64,000 nt of DNA. Origin: an uncultured Eubacterium sp. (GTDB lineage: Bacteria; Bacillota; Clostridia; Lachnospirales; Lachnospiraceae). Each line of letters begins with the position of its first letter. Positions within the stretch are counted from its first letter, which is position 1. The notes under the pieces were generated by a model, which ran no database searches, was not told the origin of the DNA, and worked only from the letters and a program-made list of their open reading frames with translations. A program made the translations under genes and the position numbers. The stretch spans positions 1 through 64,000 of the forward strand of contig CAJOMD010000008.1 of the NCBI GenBank assembly GCA_905235555.1, given 5' to 3'. Below, in pieces: positions 29,681-39,896 of this stretch.

Positions 29681-30646
29681 TTAATCCAAAATTACTTTTT
29701 CTTCTGATCTAGAAACTAAAGCTGCTGCTCCTATAATTCCTGCATCGTTTCCTAACTCTGCTAGTTTTACTTCTGCGTTACTACAAGGTGCAAAACAACT
29801 TGATCTATAATATCTCTCCACATTATCAATCAAATACTGTCCTGCATTGCTCACTCCTCCGCCAATTACAAAGCACTGAGGATTAACTACACTAGCAATA
29901 ACTGAAAGACCCTTTCCCAGGTATTCCGACATTTCTCTAATCACAGCCTCTGCTGCCACGTCTCCGTCTTTTGCCAAGTTAAATACATCTCTACAAGCAA
30001 GAGGATTCAAATCTCTCATCTTGGTAGGCTCACCGTGAGTCTCCATATATTTCTTTGCAAGTTTAACTACTCCCGTAGCCGAACAATACTGTTCTAGACA
30101 ACCAAATCTTCCACAGTTACAAGACTCAGTCTCATTCTCATTTACTGTGATGTGTCCAATTTCCCCAGCGCCTCCATTAAAGCCTTGAACTATTTTTTTA
30201 TTAATAATCACTCCGCCACCTACGCCAGTGCCCAGAGTAATCATAACGATACTGCTGTATTGCTTTCCTGCGCCCATCCAGTCTTCGCCCAATGCTGCCA
30301 CGTTTGCATCGTTGTCAGCCTTCACTGGAACATCGTGGAATAACTGCGACATTTTTTCTACCACATTGAAAGTGCCCCATCCTAAATTTACACAATTTAG
30401 TACTGTGCCGTTTACAAGCACTGGACCAGGAAGTCCAATTCCCACTCCCTCTATATCATTAGGTTTGAGATTCCACTGTTCTAGTTTTGAATCAAGAGAC
30501 TTACAAATATCTCCCAAAATGTTTTCGCCATTATTACTAGTATCAGTTTCTATCTCCCACTTTTCTACTACCTCGCCAGTAGTTTTAATTAATCCAATTT
30601 TCACTGTGGTTCCGCCCACATCTACTCCAAAACAATACTCTCTCAT
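29681..30646 (-). CDS. ROK family glucokinase
   Basis: FGVDVGGTTVKIGLI; CNCGRFGCLEQYCSATG ROK motif; ATG at 30646 has RBS taggag. Confidence 0.93.
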   Translation of the reverse strand: MREYCFGVDVGGTTVKIGLIKTTGEVVEKWEIETDTSNNGENILGDICKSLDSKLEQWNLKPNDIEGVGIGLPGPVLVNGTVLNCVNLGWGTFNVVEKMSQLFHDVPVKADNDANVAALGEDWMGAGKQYSSIVMITLGTGVGGGVIINKKIVQGFNGGAGEIGHITVNENETESCNCGRFGCLEQYCSATGVVKLAKKYMETHGEPTKMRDLNPLACRDVFNLAKDGDVAAEAVIREMSEYLGKGLSVIASVVNPQCFVIGGGVSNAGQYLIDNVERYYRSSCFAPCSNAEVKLAELGNDAGIIGAAALVSRSEEKVILD

Positions 30647-30682
30647 CTTAACTCCTAATCCTTTAGTTTTACCACTAAACAA

Positions 30683-31609
30683 TTATTTATCTTCTAAAAA
30701 ACTTTCTTCCACTCTTCTTTCTAATTCTTTGGCTGCATTATATCCAAGCATTTTCTGTCTGTGGTTAACTGAAGCCGACTCTACTATTACAGCCACATTT
30801 CTTCCAGGTCTAATTGGAATATTATAACTTATAACTTGGTTCCCTAAGATATCAATATAATGATCTTCTATCCCCAATCTATCATATTCTTTGCCGCGGT
30901 CCCACTCTTCTAGCTGAATAACCATATCTACATTCGCTGTATCAAGAATACTTTCAACACCAAACAACGCCTTAACATCAATCACTCCAATACCTCGGAG
31001 TTCAATTAAATGCTTTGTCATATCAGGTGATGTGCCAACCAAAGTCTCATCACTCACTTTCTTGACAACAACCACATCGTCACTTACCAATCTGTGACCA
31101 CGCTTTATAAGTTCAAGCGCTGCCTCACTCTTACCAATTCCACTCTCGCCCATAATCAGTACACCTTCGCCGTACACATCCACCAAAACTCCGTGAATAG
31201 TTTTAGATGGAGCAAGTTGAACGTGAAGCCATCTAGTGAGTTCTGCGTCAAACGGTGAAGTAGCCATATGGGTAGTAGCCACTGGCACTCCATACTTAAC
31301 TGCCGCTTCTAATAATTCTTTGTCTGGATGTACTCCTCGACAAATAATAAGGCAAGGAATTCCGCTGCTCATAAGTTTATCGTAAACCCAAACGCGATTT
31401 TTCTTTTCCATATTATTAAGGAATGCACACTCCACATTTCCAATAACCTGAACTCGCTCTTTGTCGAAGTGTTCAAAGAAACCTGCGAGTTGCAAAGCTG
31501 GTCTGTTAACCTCTGGTGTAGAGATTATCACCTCATCAGCATCAATCTCAGGTGTGCAATATTTTAACCCATAATTATTAATAATTTCGCTAAATTTTAT
31601 ATTCTCCAT
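30683..31609 (-). CDS. hprK: HPr kinase/phosphorylase
   Basis: GVLIMGESGIGKSEAALELIKRGHRLVSDD. Confidence 0.97.
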   Translation of the reverse strand: MENIKFSEIINNYGLKYCTPEIDADEVIISTPEVNRPALQLAGFFEHFDKERVQVIGNVECAFLNNMEKKNRVWVYDKLMSSGIPCLIICRGVHPDKELLEAAVKYGVPVATTHMATSPFDAELTRWLHVQLAPSKTIHGVLVDVYGEGVLIMGESGIGKSEAALELIKRGHRLVSDDVVVVKKVSDETLVGTSPDMTKHLIELRGIGVIDVKALFGVESILDTANVDMVIQLEEWDRGKEYDRLGIEDHYIDILGNQVISYNIPIRPGRNVAVIVESASVNHRQKMLGYNAAKELERRVEESFLEDK

Positions 31610-31659
31610 AACATCCTCCGAATTATAAGAATAATTTTTAACTTATCTTTATTATTCTA

Positions 31660-33510
31660 TCATTTATGAAAATACTCGTAAATATTTTTGGCTACATTTT
31701 CTGTGATGCCATCGGCTTTTGTCAGTTCTTCTATGCTAGCATTCCTTATTCCGTCAATATCTTTAAATGTTTTCATTAAAGCCTTTCTTCTAGTAGGACC
31801 AATGCCCTCTATGTCATCTAGGATAGACTTAATCTCTTTTTTGCCCCTAAGTCTTCTGTGATACTCTATGGCAAATCTGTGAGTCTCATCCTGAATTCTC
31901 GTGATTAGTTTAAACGCTTCGCTTCGTTTGTCAATGTCTATCTCTTCATTGTTATAAAATAGTCCACGAGTGCTGTGTGTATCATCTTTTACCATTCCGC
32001 AAACTGGAATGTCTAGTCCCACTTCCTTTAGTACTTCTAGCGCTATATTTACTTGGCCTTTACCACCGTCCATCAAAAGTAGATCTGGGAATTTGGCAAA
32101 TGAATCCATTTCATCTTTACTCTCTAGACCGTGAGTGAAACGTCTTAGTAAAACTTCATGCATGCTTGCATAATCATCAGGTCCTTGTACTGTCTTAATC
32201 TTAAACTTTCTGTAGTGATTTCTCTTTGGTTTTCCATTTTCATACACTACCATTGATCCCACAGACTCATAGCCGCTGGTATTTGAGATATCGTATGACT
32301 CAATTCTAATTACATCAGTAATACCAATAAGTTCTTCAATCTCTTTAACTGCGCCCACGGTTCTCTTTTCTTCTCTTCTGTATCTCTCTTTGTTTTGTTT
32401 TAGTAAGTTGGCAGCATTTTTCTTGGCTAGCTCAACTAACTTTTCTTTCTTGCCCTTTTTGGGATTTGCAATCTGAACTGTGTAGTTTAGATTTCTTGAT
32501 AGCATCTCACTTATAAGTTCAGGCTCATCCACTTCCTCCTGCACCAAAATCTGATGAGGTATAAAAGGTGTTCCAATGTAATACTGCTTGATAAAGTTTG
32601 TTATTATTTCTTTGCCGTCGTTCTCATCTGTCTTCATATAGAAGTTTTCTCTACCAATCAACTTTCCATTTCTCACAAAGAAAACAACCACCACTGCTTC
32701 GCCGTCTTCATAGGCATAAGCAATAATATCTCTGTCTTCAAACTTATGTGTGACCATCTTTTGATTTCCTGCCACATGATTTATACTGGCAATCAAATCT
32801 CTATATTCTTTGGCAGCCTCAAAATCTTGATTATTTGAGGCCTCCATCATTTTCTCTTCTAATTCGTCTCTCACTTCAGTAAATTTACCGTCTAAAAAGT
32901 CCATGGAATCTTCCACATGCTTTAAGTAATCTTCTTTAGTAATCATACCCTGGCATGCGCCATCACACTGGCCAATATGATAGTAAAGACAAGGTCTACC
33001 GTTAGGTTTAGCTCTTCCTTCTTCTCCTGCTTCTAAAGATTTATTACAGTTTCTGATTTTATACATCTTTTGGAGCAATTCGATAGTATCTCGAACTGCC
33101 AAGCTACTAGTGAAAGGACCATAATATTTATTTTTGTCCTTTTTCATTTTTCTAGAAAGTTTAATTTTAGGAAAGTCCTCGCCCAAAGTCACCTGGATAT
33201 ATGGATAAGTTTTGTCATCCATAAGCATAGTATTGTACTTTGGTCTGTACTCTTTTATAAGATTACATTCTAAAATGAGAGCCTCCAGCTCAGAGTCAGT
33301 GATTATATATTCGAAGGCATCCACATTTGATACCATCGATTTAATCTTTTGACTATGACGGGCTCCCGTTCTAAAGTACGAGCTGACTCGGCGCTTAAGA
33401 TTGATGGCTTTCCCCACATAGATAACATCTGCATGAGAGTTTTTCATCAAATAAACGCCAGGAGTCTGCGGTACTTTTTTAAGTTCTTCCTTTATATCAA
33501 AACTACTCAT
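31660..33510 (-). CDS. uvrC: Excinuclease ABC subunit C
   Basis: PQTPGVYLMKNSHADVIYVGKAINLKRRVSSYF; C-term HhH. Confidence 0.97.
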   Translation of the reverse strand: MSSFDIKEELKKVPQTPGVYLMKNSHADVIYVGKAINLKRRVSSYFRTGARHSQKIKSMVSNVDAFEYIITDSELEALILECNLIKEYRPKYNTMLMDDKTYPYIQVTLGEDFPKIKLSRKMKKDKNKYYGPFTSSLAVRDTIELLQKMYKIRNCNKSLEAGEEGRAKPNGRPCLYYHIGQCDGACQGMITKEDYLKHVEDSMDFLDGKFTEVRDELEEKMMEASNNQDFEAAKEYRDLIASINHVAGNQKMVTHKFEDRDIIAYAYEDGEAVVVVFFVRNGKLIGRENFYMKTDENDGKEIITNFIKQYYIGTPFIPHQILVQEEVDEPELISEMLSRNLNYTVQIANPKKGKKEKLVELAKKNAANLLKQNKERYRREEKRTVGAVKEIEELIGITDVIRIESYDISNTSGYESVGSMVVYENGKPKRNHYRKFKIKTVQGPDDYASMHEVLLRRFTHGLESKDEMDSFAKFPDLLLMDGGKGQVNIALEVLKEVGLDIPVCGMVKDDTHSTRGLFYNNEEIDIDKRSEAFKLITRIQDETHRFAIEYHRRLRGKKEIKSILDDIEGIGPTRRKALMKTFKDIDGIRNASIEELTKADGITENVAKNIYEYFHK

Positions 33511-33518
33511 ATATAAAT

Positions 33519-35417
33519 TTATTCTGTCTCATCTTCGCTAGTTTCTACATTATTTTCCATTTCTTCTTTTCTATCATCCAAATGGAAAATGTCCATAAAT
33601 TCTTTTCCAGTGATAGTTTCTTTTTCGAATAGATATTCGGCAATCTTATCAAGTTTTTCTCTATTATCGGTTAACAGTTTCTTTGCGTCTTTGTATCTTT
33701 CGGCAAGAAGTTTCTTTACTTCTTCTTCTATCTCTGTAGCAGTTTTATCACTGCAGTTCATTTTAGTGTTTCTTCCAAGATATGGATCTTCAATCTGCTC
33801 TAGGCTCATTAGTCCAAACTTCTCAGACATACCGTACTGTGCAATCATAGAGCGGGCTGTCTCGGTAGCTTTTTCCATATCATTAGAAGCGCCAGTAGTG
33901 ATTGAATTAAATACAATCTCCTCTGCTGCACGACCAGCTAAAAGCATTACTAACTTAGCATCTAACTCATCCTTGCTCATCAAGAACTTTTCTTCCTCAG
34001 GAGCAGCTATAACATAACCTAGAGAACCCATAGTACGAGGAATGATTGTAATCTTTTGAACTGGCTCTGCATCTTTTTGAAGGGCAGATATAAGAGCGTG
34101 TCCCACTTCGTGGTAAGCTACTATCTTCTTCTCTTCCTTGCTTAGGATTCTATCTTTCTTTTCTTTACCGGCTATAACTACTTCCACAGCTTCCATCAAA
34201 TCATCCTGTGAAATAGCTTTTCTGCCTTGCTTAACTGCATTGATAGCTGCCTCGTTCACCATATTTGCTAAATCAGATCCCACAGCACCTGAAGTAATAT
34301 TTGCAATTGCTTCCAAATCTACTGTCTCATCCAACTTCACATTTCTAGAGTGAACTTTCAAGGTTTCTATACGACCTTTAAGGTCTGGTGTGTCCACAAT
34401 AATTCTTCTATCGAAACGTCCAGGTCTAAGTAGCGCTGGATCTAGCACCTCTGGTCTGTTAGTAGCCGCCAGAATTAAGATTCCCTTTGTAGGGTCAAAT
34501 CCATCCATCTCAGCGAGTAATGCGTTAAGAGTTTGTTCTCTCTCATCGTTTCCCCCACCAAATCTAGAATCTCTGCTCTTACCGATAGCGTCAATCTCAT
34601 CGATAAAGATAATACATGGTGCCTGCTGTTCAGCCTGCTTAAACAAATCACGAACACGCGATGCACCAACACCTACAAACATCTCAACAAAGTCTGAACC
34701 ACTTAACGAGAAAAATGGTACGTGAGCTTCGCCGGCCACGGCTCTAGCAAGAAGCGTTTTACCAGTACCAGGAGGGCCTACTAACAATCCACCCTTAGGA
34801 AGCTTAGCACCAATATCTGTGTACTTCCCTGGATTGTGCAAAAAGTCTACCAGTTCCGCCACTGATTCTTTGGCTTCCTTTTGTCCTGCTACATCTTTAA
34901 ATGTAACACCAGTATCTTTTTGCACATAAACTTTGGCATTGGATTTGCCCACGCCAAAGATTCCTCCATTTCCGCCACCTTGACGGCGCATAAGCATAGA
35001 GAATAAGAACCAGAAAAATACCAAAGGTAAAATCCATGTGAGTAAGAATTCTAATATAGCACCTGATGTACTAGCCTGCGCACCTTTGAATTTTACACCT
35101 TTATATGTGGTCTTCAGTTCAGAAATAATATCTGGATCTTTAATGTCTGTAGTCCAATAAGTAACTTTAACTATTTCATTTCCTTTTGACTCAGGAGTGA
35201 TAAGAATTTTGTCTCCGTCAAAGACCACTTCTTTCACTGCTCCTTGATCCAAAAATGAAATGAATTCATTGTATGAAATTTCTTTTTTTGTTAATGAATC
35301 GTAGAAGAAAGATGAAAGTACTGTAAATAGAAGTGCTGCGCCAAGAGCAACTACTATCAGTATTATTTTTCTTTTTCTTTCTTCAGGATCTGGTTTTCTA
35401 TTTTGATTATTGCTCAT
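33519..35417 (-). CDS. ftsH: ATP-dependent zinc metalloprotease FtsH
   Basis: [45 protein letters not shown]. Confidence 0.97.
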   Translation of the reverse strand: MSNNQNRKPDPEERKRKIILIVVALGAALLFTVLSSFFYDSLTKKEISYNEFISFLDQGAVKEVVFDGDKILITPESKGNEIVKVTYWTTDIKDPDIISELKTTYKGVKFKGAQASTSGAILEFLLTWILPLVFFWFLFSMLMRRQGGGNGGIFGVGKSNAKVYVQKDTGVTFKDVAGQKEAKESVAELVDFLHNPGKYTDIGAKLPKGGLLVGPPGTGKTLLARAVAGEAHVPFFSLSGSDFVEMFVGVGASRVRDLFKQAEQQAPCIIFIDEIDAIGKSRDSRFGGGNDEREQTLNALLAEMDGFDPTKGILILAATNRPEVLDPALLRPGRFDRRIIVDTPDLKGRIETLKVHSRNVKLDETVDLEAIANITSGAVGSDLANMVNEAAINAVKQGRKAISQDDLMEAVEVVIAGKEKKDRILSKEEKKIVAYHEVGHALISALQKDAEPVQKITIIPRTMGSLGYVIAAPEEEKFLMSKDELDAKLVMLLAGRAAEEIVFNSITTGASNDMEKATETARSMIAQYGMSEKFGLMSLEQIEDPYLGRNTKMNCSDKTATEIEEEVKKLLAERYKDAKKLLTDNREKLDKIAEYLFEKETITGKEFMDIFHLDDRKEEMENNVETSEDETE

Positions 35418-35531
35418 TTTTCTATTCCTTAATATTTAATAGTGTTAGCTAAAGTTTCCACTTTCGCCAGTTATAGATTATACCATATTACCTTATAAAA
35501 AACACTTAACTATACACTGTTATATCAAATA

Positions 35532-35554
35532 AAAAGACTGCTTTGCAGCCTTTT
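35532..35554 (-). terminator. Intrinsic terminator after niaR
   Basis: aaaagactgc ttt gcagcctttt just after stop. Confidence 0.75.
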
Positions 35555-35556
35555 CA

Positions 35557-36096
35557 TTAACTCCAAAAATCAACTGGTTCGTAGTCTCTAAGAGCTACTA
35601 AATATCCATTCTTTTGTAGTTCCTCCTGTATTTCGTCTAGCACTTCTTCACTATCGGCTGTCACTGTGTGGTAGTGAAAACCAGATGTTATCATCTCCAG
35701 TGGAAGCGAGATATCTCCGTTTACTTCTTCCACATATCTCTCGGCATCGCGTCTAGATTTTACACTCATATTTACACGAATAACTCCGTACATTTTGTGA
35801 TATACAAACTCATCTTCTATCTTTCCACCGGCATCCACTATTATGTTTAATTCATCAAGCATTTTCTCTGGTTCATGTTTAACCTTAAACACTCTCAAAG
35901 TCTTTTCTTCATTTTGAAGAAGATATCCTTTGTGAGTGGCGATAATATCATGGTTGGCCGCACGAAGAAGAGCGATATCCTGCACCAAAACTTGTCTGGA
36001 GACATTAAAGTTTTTAGCAAACTTGCCACCAGATACTGGTTCATCACTCTCGCGAAGAATTTTTAAGATTTTTTCTCTTCTAATACTTCCGTCCAT
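35557..36096 (-). CDS. niaR: NiaR/YrxA-type NAD biosynthesis repressor (HTH_11 + 3H domain)
   Basis: HTH_11 N-term (RREKILKILRESDEPVSGGKFAKNFNVSRQVLVQDIALLRA); 3H histidines (DEFVYHKMYGVIRVNM, ITSGFHYHTVTA); adjacent to nadBC. Confidence 0.9.
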   Translation of the reverse strand: MDGSIRREKILKILRESDEPVSGGKFAKNFNVSRQVLVQDIALLRAANHDIIATHKGYLLQNEEKTLRVFKVKHEPEKMLDELNIIVDAGGKIEDEFVYHKMYGVIRVNMSVKSRRDAERYVEEVNGDISLPLEMITSGFHYHTVTADSEEVLDEIQEELQKNGYLVALRDYEPVDFWS

Positions 36097-36117
36097 AAAT
36101 GTGTCCTCTTAGAATAT

Positions 36118-38262
36118 CTATACTCTATGTAAGTTCTTCAATGAAATATCAAGACTAGGCGTTGAATGTGTAAGCGCTCCACTTGAAATATAATCTACTC
36201 CCAAATCTAATAATTTCTCAACATTCTCCTTTGTGACATTTCCAGAAACTTCTATCTCTGCCCTTCCGTCAATCACACCTATAGCTTCTTTGATGTGCTC
36301 GTGGTCCATATTGTCTAACATTATAATGTCTGCTCCAGCTTCCACAGCATCTTTTACCATATCAAGACTCTCCACTTCTACTTCTATTTTTCTAACGAAA
36401 GGAGCATAATCTTTTGCAGCCTTTATTGCTTCCTTCACACCACCTGCTGCGCTTATATGGTTATCCTTAAGTAGCACACCATCACTTAAATTATATCTAT
36501 GATTGTGACCACCTCCCACGCGCACTGCATACTTTTCAAAAATACGATTGTTTGGCGTAGTCTTTCTTGTGTCTAGAAGTTTAGTTTTACTTCCCTCCAT
36601 CATCTTTGCAATAGAGCGAGTATATGTGGCAATTCCACTCATTCTCTGAAGATAATTAAGTGCTGTACGCTCGCCAACCAACAGAACTCTGATATCGCCA
36701 CGAACAGATCCAAGTCTCTGACCTTTCTCCACTACATCGCCGTCTTTCACATGAAGATGCACATTTACATTTTCATCTAGCATCTCGAACGCACGTTGAA
36801 ATACTTGAAGTCCACAAATCACACCGTCTTCTTTACAGATAAGTTCCACCTTGCCTGCCACAGCGTTTGGTATAACCGAATTAGTAGTCACGTCCTCACT
36901 TGTGACATCCTCCTTCAAAGCACTTTCGATAAGTGGGTCCACATTCATTTTTAATGTAATTGGATCAAACATATTTGTCTCCTTTTCATTTTCATCTTCT
37001 ATTTCTTGTAAAATTATTTTCTTGTTATCTTCTTGCCATTTATCAATGTCTTCGTATTCGCTCCAGTCTATTTTGTTGAACTGCTTTGTTTTAACTTCAT
37101 CGTAATGTTTAATCATATCTAGGGCTGCACGCTTTGCGAATACCATACTCTCGAGTAGTGAGTTACTAGCCAGTCTGTTATGGCCATGCACTCCGTTGCA
37201 AGAAGTTTCTCCCACTGCATATAATTGTTCCATTGAACTCTTAGAATTCAGGTCTACTTTTATCCCGCCCATAAAGTAATGTTGTGCTGGAATAATTGGA
37301 ATCATTTGCTCTGGAACATCATAGCCTTGGTCTCTACAATACAGAACAATATTAGGGAAGTGAGTCTCTAATTCTTTTGGTTCAATCGGTTTGAATGATA
37401 GCCAAACATTATCCGCGCCTTCTTTTTCCATCTCTGCAATAATATTTTCAGTAACTATGTCTCTAGGCTTAAGTTCGTTTGTAAAACGCTCGCCCTTATT
37501 ATTATATAGAAGTGCTCCCTCACCTCGAACCGATTCTGAAATCAAGAAGCTTCTGTCTGGATTCTTCTCGATATAGAATGTCGTTGGGTGTGTTTGCACA
37601 TAATTTACATTTTTAACTTTGACACCGTGTCTGATGGCTATAGCCACTCCATCACCTGTTATGTGTTTAAAGTTTGTGGAGTATTTATAGATTCCGCCTA
37701 TTCCACCGCACGCTAACACTGTGTAGTCAGCATAAATAGTATCTAGTCCATCCCCGTTTTTATTTACGATTATTCCAAAGCATCTATTGTCAGAACTTAA
37801 GATGTCCACCATTGTCCAATGCTCTTTTATGGTGATGTTCTTTCTCTTCTTGCACTCCTCGTAAAGGTTAAGCATAATTTCTTTGCCGGTGGCATCTTCA
37901 TGATACAATATTCGCTCATTATGGTGAGCGCCCTCTTTTGTAAATTTAAGATTACCCTTTTCATCGCGTGTAAAATCTACGCCCAATTTAATTAAATCAT
38001 CAATAAGTTCAGGCGATTCTTTTATCATAGTCTCCACTGCTTCTGGCTTATTCATATATCCGCCGGCACGCATTGTATCCTCATAATAACTGTCGAAATC
38101 TTCTTCGTCACGCAGCATACAAATACCACCCTGGGCTAAGTATGAATCGCTACGCTCCACAGTGTCTTTTGTAATAATCAATATTTCTTTGTCTTTGGGA
38201 AGGTTGAGCGCACAATATAGTCCTGCACAACCGCTTCCTACTATAAGTATATCTGTTCTCAT
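36118..38262 (-). CDS. L-aspartate oxidase / nicotinate-nucleotide pyrophosphorylase fusion (NadB-NadC)
   Basis: N-term DILIVGSGCAGLYCALNL (FAD) ... GVHGHNRLASNSLLESMVFAKRAA; C-term LICKEDGVICGLQVFQRAFEML...LNYLQRMSGIATYTRSI...LLDTRKTTPNNRIFEKYAVRVGGGHNHRYNLSDGVLLKDNHI. Confidence 0.95.
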   Translation of the reverse strand: MRTDILIVGSGCAGLYCALNLPKDKEILIITKDTVERSDSYLAQGGICMLRDEEDFDSYYEDTMRAGGYMNKPEAVETMIKESPELIDDLIKLGVDFTRDEKGNLKFTKEGAHHNERILYHEDATGKEIMLNLYEECKKRKNITIKEHWTMVDILSSDNRCFGIIVNKNGDGLDTIYADYTVLACGGIGGIYKYSTNFKHITGDGVAIAIRHGVKVKNVNYVQTHPTTFYIEKNPDRSFLISESVRGEGALLYNNKGERFTNELKPRDIVTENIIAEMEKEGADNVWLSFKPIEPKELETHFPNIVLYCRDQGYDVPEQMIPIIPAQHYFMGGIKVDLNSKSSMEQLYAVGETSCNGVHGHNRLASNSLLESMVFAKRAALDMIKHYDEVKTKQFNKIDWSEYEDIDKWQEDNKKIILQEIEDENEKETNMFDPITLKMNVDPLIESALKEDVTSEDVTTNSVIPNAVAGKVELICKEDGVICGLQVFQRAFEMLDENVNVHLHVKDGDVVEKGQRLGSVRGDIRVLLVGERTALNYLQRMSGIATYTRSIAKMMEGSKTKLLDTRKTTPNNRIFEKYAVRVGGGHNHRYNLSDGVLLKDNHISAAGGVKEAIKAAKDYAPFVRKIEVEVESLDMVKDAVEAGADIIMLDNMDHEHIKEAIGVIDGRAEIEVSGNVTKENVEKLLDLGVDYISSGALTHSTPSLDISLKNLHRV

Positions 38263-38292
38263 AATAAATCTTTCTTAAGCGACTTGGGAAGA

Positions 38293-38344
38293 ATTATAGC
38301 ATATTTGCTTTAGTCTGACAAGACAGGTGTAAAGACACTTTACA
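38293..38344 (-). promoter_or_regulatory. nadBC promoter with putative NiaR operator
   Basis: Minus: IR TGTAAAG-TGT-CTTTACA (38328-38344) immediately upstream of TTGTCA-17-TATAAT. Confidence 0.65.
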
Positions 38345-38358
38345 GTTGTAAAAAAAGA

Positions 38359-38378
38359 CTAGGCAACGATTTGCCTAG
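38359..38378 (-). terminator. Intrinsic terminator after pepD
   Basis: ctaggcaa/ttgcctag stem followed on the minus strand by T-tract. Confidence 0.8.
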
Positions 38379-38389
38379 CCTTATAACTT

Positions 38390-39886
38390 TTATTTTAAAT
38401 TTCCTAACGTTTTTAGAATTAAATCCCAGCACCTCTTCGCCGAAAGGATACTCGCTTTCTCTGAGGTGGTATGAATGTCATCAACTTGTGGACCAAATGA
38501 AATGGCATCTAGTCCTTTTATTTTGTTAGCAAATATGCCACACTCAAGTCCAGCATGAACTGTGCCCACTTTTGCCTCCTTGCCAAACAACTCCTTATAG
38601 CTATTTGACATAACCTTAGTTACCTTAGAATTTTCTATTGGCTCCCATCCAGTATACTGACCGTAAGTTTTTATTTCTCCGCCAAAAATTTCTGTCAAAG
38701 CACGAATCTGCTCTACCACATTCCACTTTGCAGTATCTTTTGTGCTTCTAACTAAGAATTTGAATGTCACTCTGTCATCTTCAGTTCTAACGACACCTAA
38801 ATTGAGTGAAGTCTCGACGCTTTTCATTTTTGCATCATATCTTTGAATGCCATTTGGCATATTTGAAAGAGCAATAATAGTGGAAAGTGTGGAACCATCT
38901 CCTAAGGCTTTCACGTTCTGCTCTCCCACCTCGTTAATAACTAAGTTAGCATTTGGATCTGTATTTTTGTACTCAGCTTTGATCTCTTCAAAAGTTTCTT
39001 TAATTATCTTTACAGTCTCTTCTCTATTTTCTTCTAACACCACAACAGCGGCTTCAGCTTCTGTAGGGATAGCATTATCTGCCACACCACCGTCCACTGT
39101 AATAATTCTCATCCCAACATTCTGGAAACATTTAAGAAGAATTCTTCCCATTGCCACTAAACCATTCATTCTGTACTGATCAATAGCTGTTCCTGAATGT
39201 CCACCAGTCAAACCTTCAATTCTAAACTCTATTACATATGGAGTAATTGGCTCCTTATTTATTGGGAGGTTACACTCCACTATAACTCCACCTGCGCAGC
39301 CCACCACAAATTTACCTTCGTGTTGAGAATCTGCATTAAGCAAAATTTTTCCCTTTAGGTCTGATACATCAAGTTCTGTGGCTCCTATCATTCCTATTTC
39401 TTCATCCATCGTAAAAACGCACTCAAGTGGTGGATGTTTTATTTCATCGCTGTCTAAAATTGCTAGCATATAAGCGACAGCCATTCCATCATCGCCGCCC
39501 AAGGTAGTCCCCTTTGCAGTAACCCATTCGTCATGCTCAAACTCTCCTTTGAGACCTTCAGAATCTGTTGTATCATCTGCTTGAACAATTTCTAAATCAA
39601 TATGATCTTTTTTTAGGTCTTTATTAATATCATCATCTTTTACAGCTACCATATCAATATGACCCTGCAAAATGACTGGCTCTGATTTTTCATAACCATC
39701 TGTCGCATCTTTGAAGACAACAACATTTCCCACTTCATCTTGCCTATGCTTTAAACCACGATCTTTAGCAAACTGTGCCACATAGTCACTTATTTCTTTT
39801 ATGTTTCCCGAACCATGAGGAATGTTACTGATTTCCTCAAAAAATTTCCATACCTCTTTTGGCTCATAACTATCTAATAATCCCAT
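38390..39886 (-). CDS. pepD: Aminoacyl-histidine dipeptidase (M20 family)
   Basis: WKFFEEISNIPHGSGNIKEISDYV, LQGHIDMVAVK, LGGDDGMAVAYMLAILD, TMDEEIGMIGA. Confidence 0.93.
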   Translation of the reverse strand: MGLLDSYEPKEVWKFFEEISNIPHGSGNIKEISDYVAQFAKDRGLKHRQDEVGNVVVFKDATDGYEKSEPVILQGHIDMVAVKDDDINKDLKKDHIDLEIVQADDTTDSEGLKGEFEHDEWVTAKGTTLGGDDGMAVAYMLAILDSDEIKHPPLECVFTMDEEIGMIGATELDVSDLKGKILLNADSQHEGKFVVGCAGGVIVECNLPINKEPITPYVIEFRIEGLTGGHSGTAIDQYRMNGLVAMGRILLKCFQNVGMRIITVDGGVADNAIPTEAEAAVVVLEENREETVKIIKETFEEIKAEYKNTDPNANLVINEVGEQNVKALGDGSTLSTIIALSNMPNGIQRYDAKMKSVETSLNLGVVRTEDDRVTFKFLVRSTKDTAKWNVVEQIRALTEIFGGEIKTYGQYTGWEPIENSKVTKVMSNSYKELFGKEAKVGTVHAGLECGIFANKIKGLDAISFGPQVDDIHTTSEKASILSAKRCWDLILKTLGNLK

Positions 39887-39896
39887 ATCAACCTCT

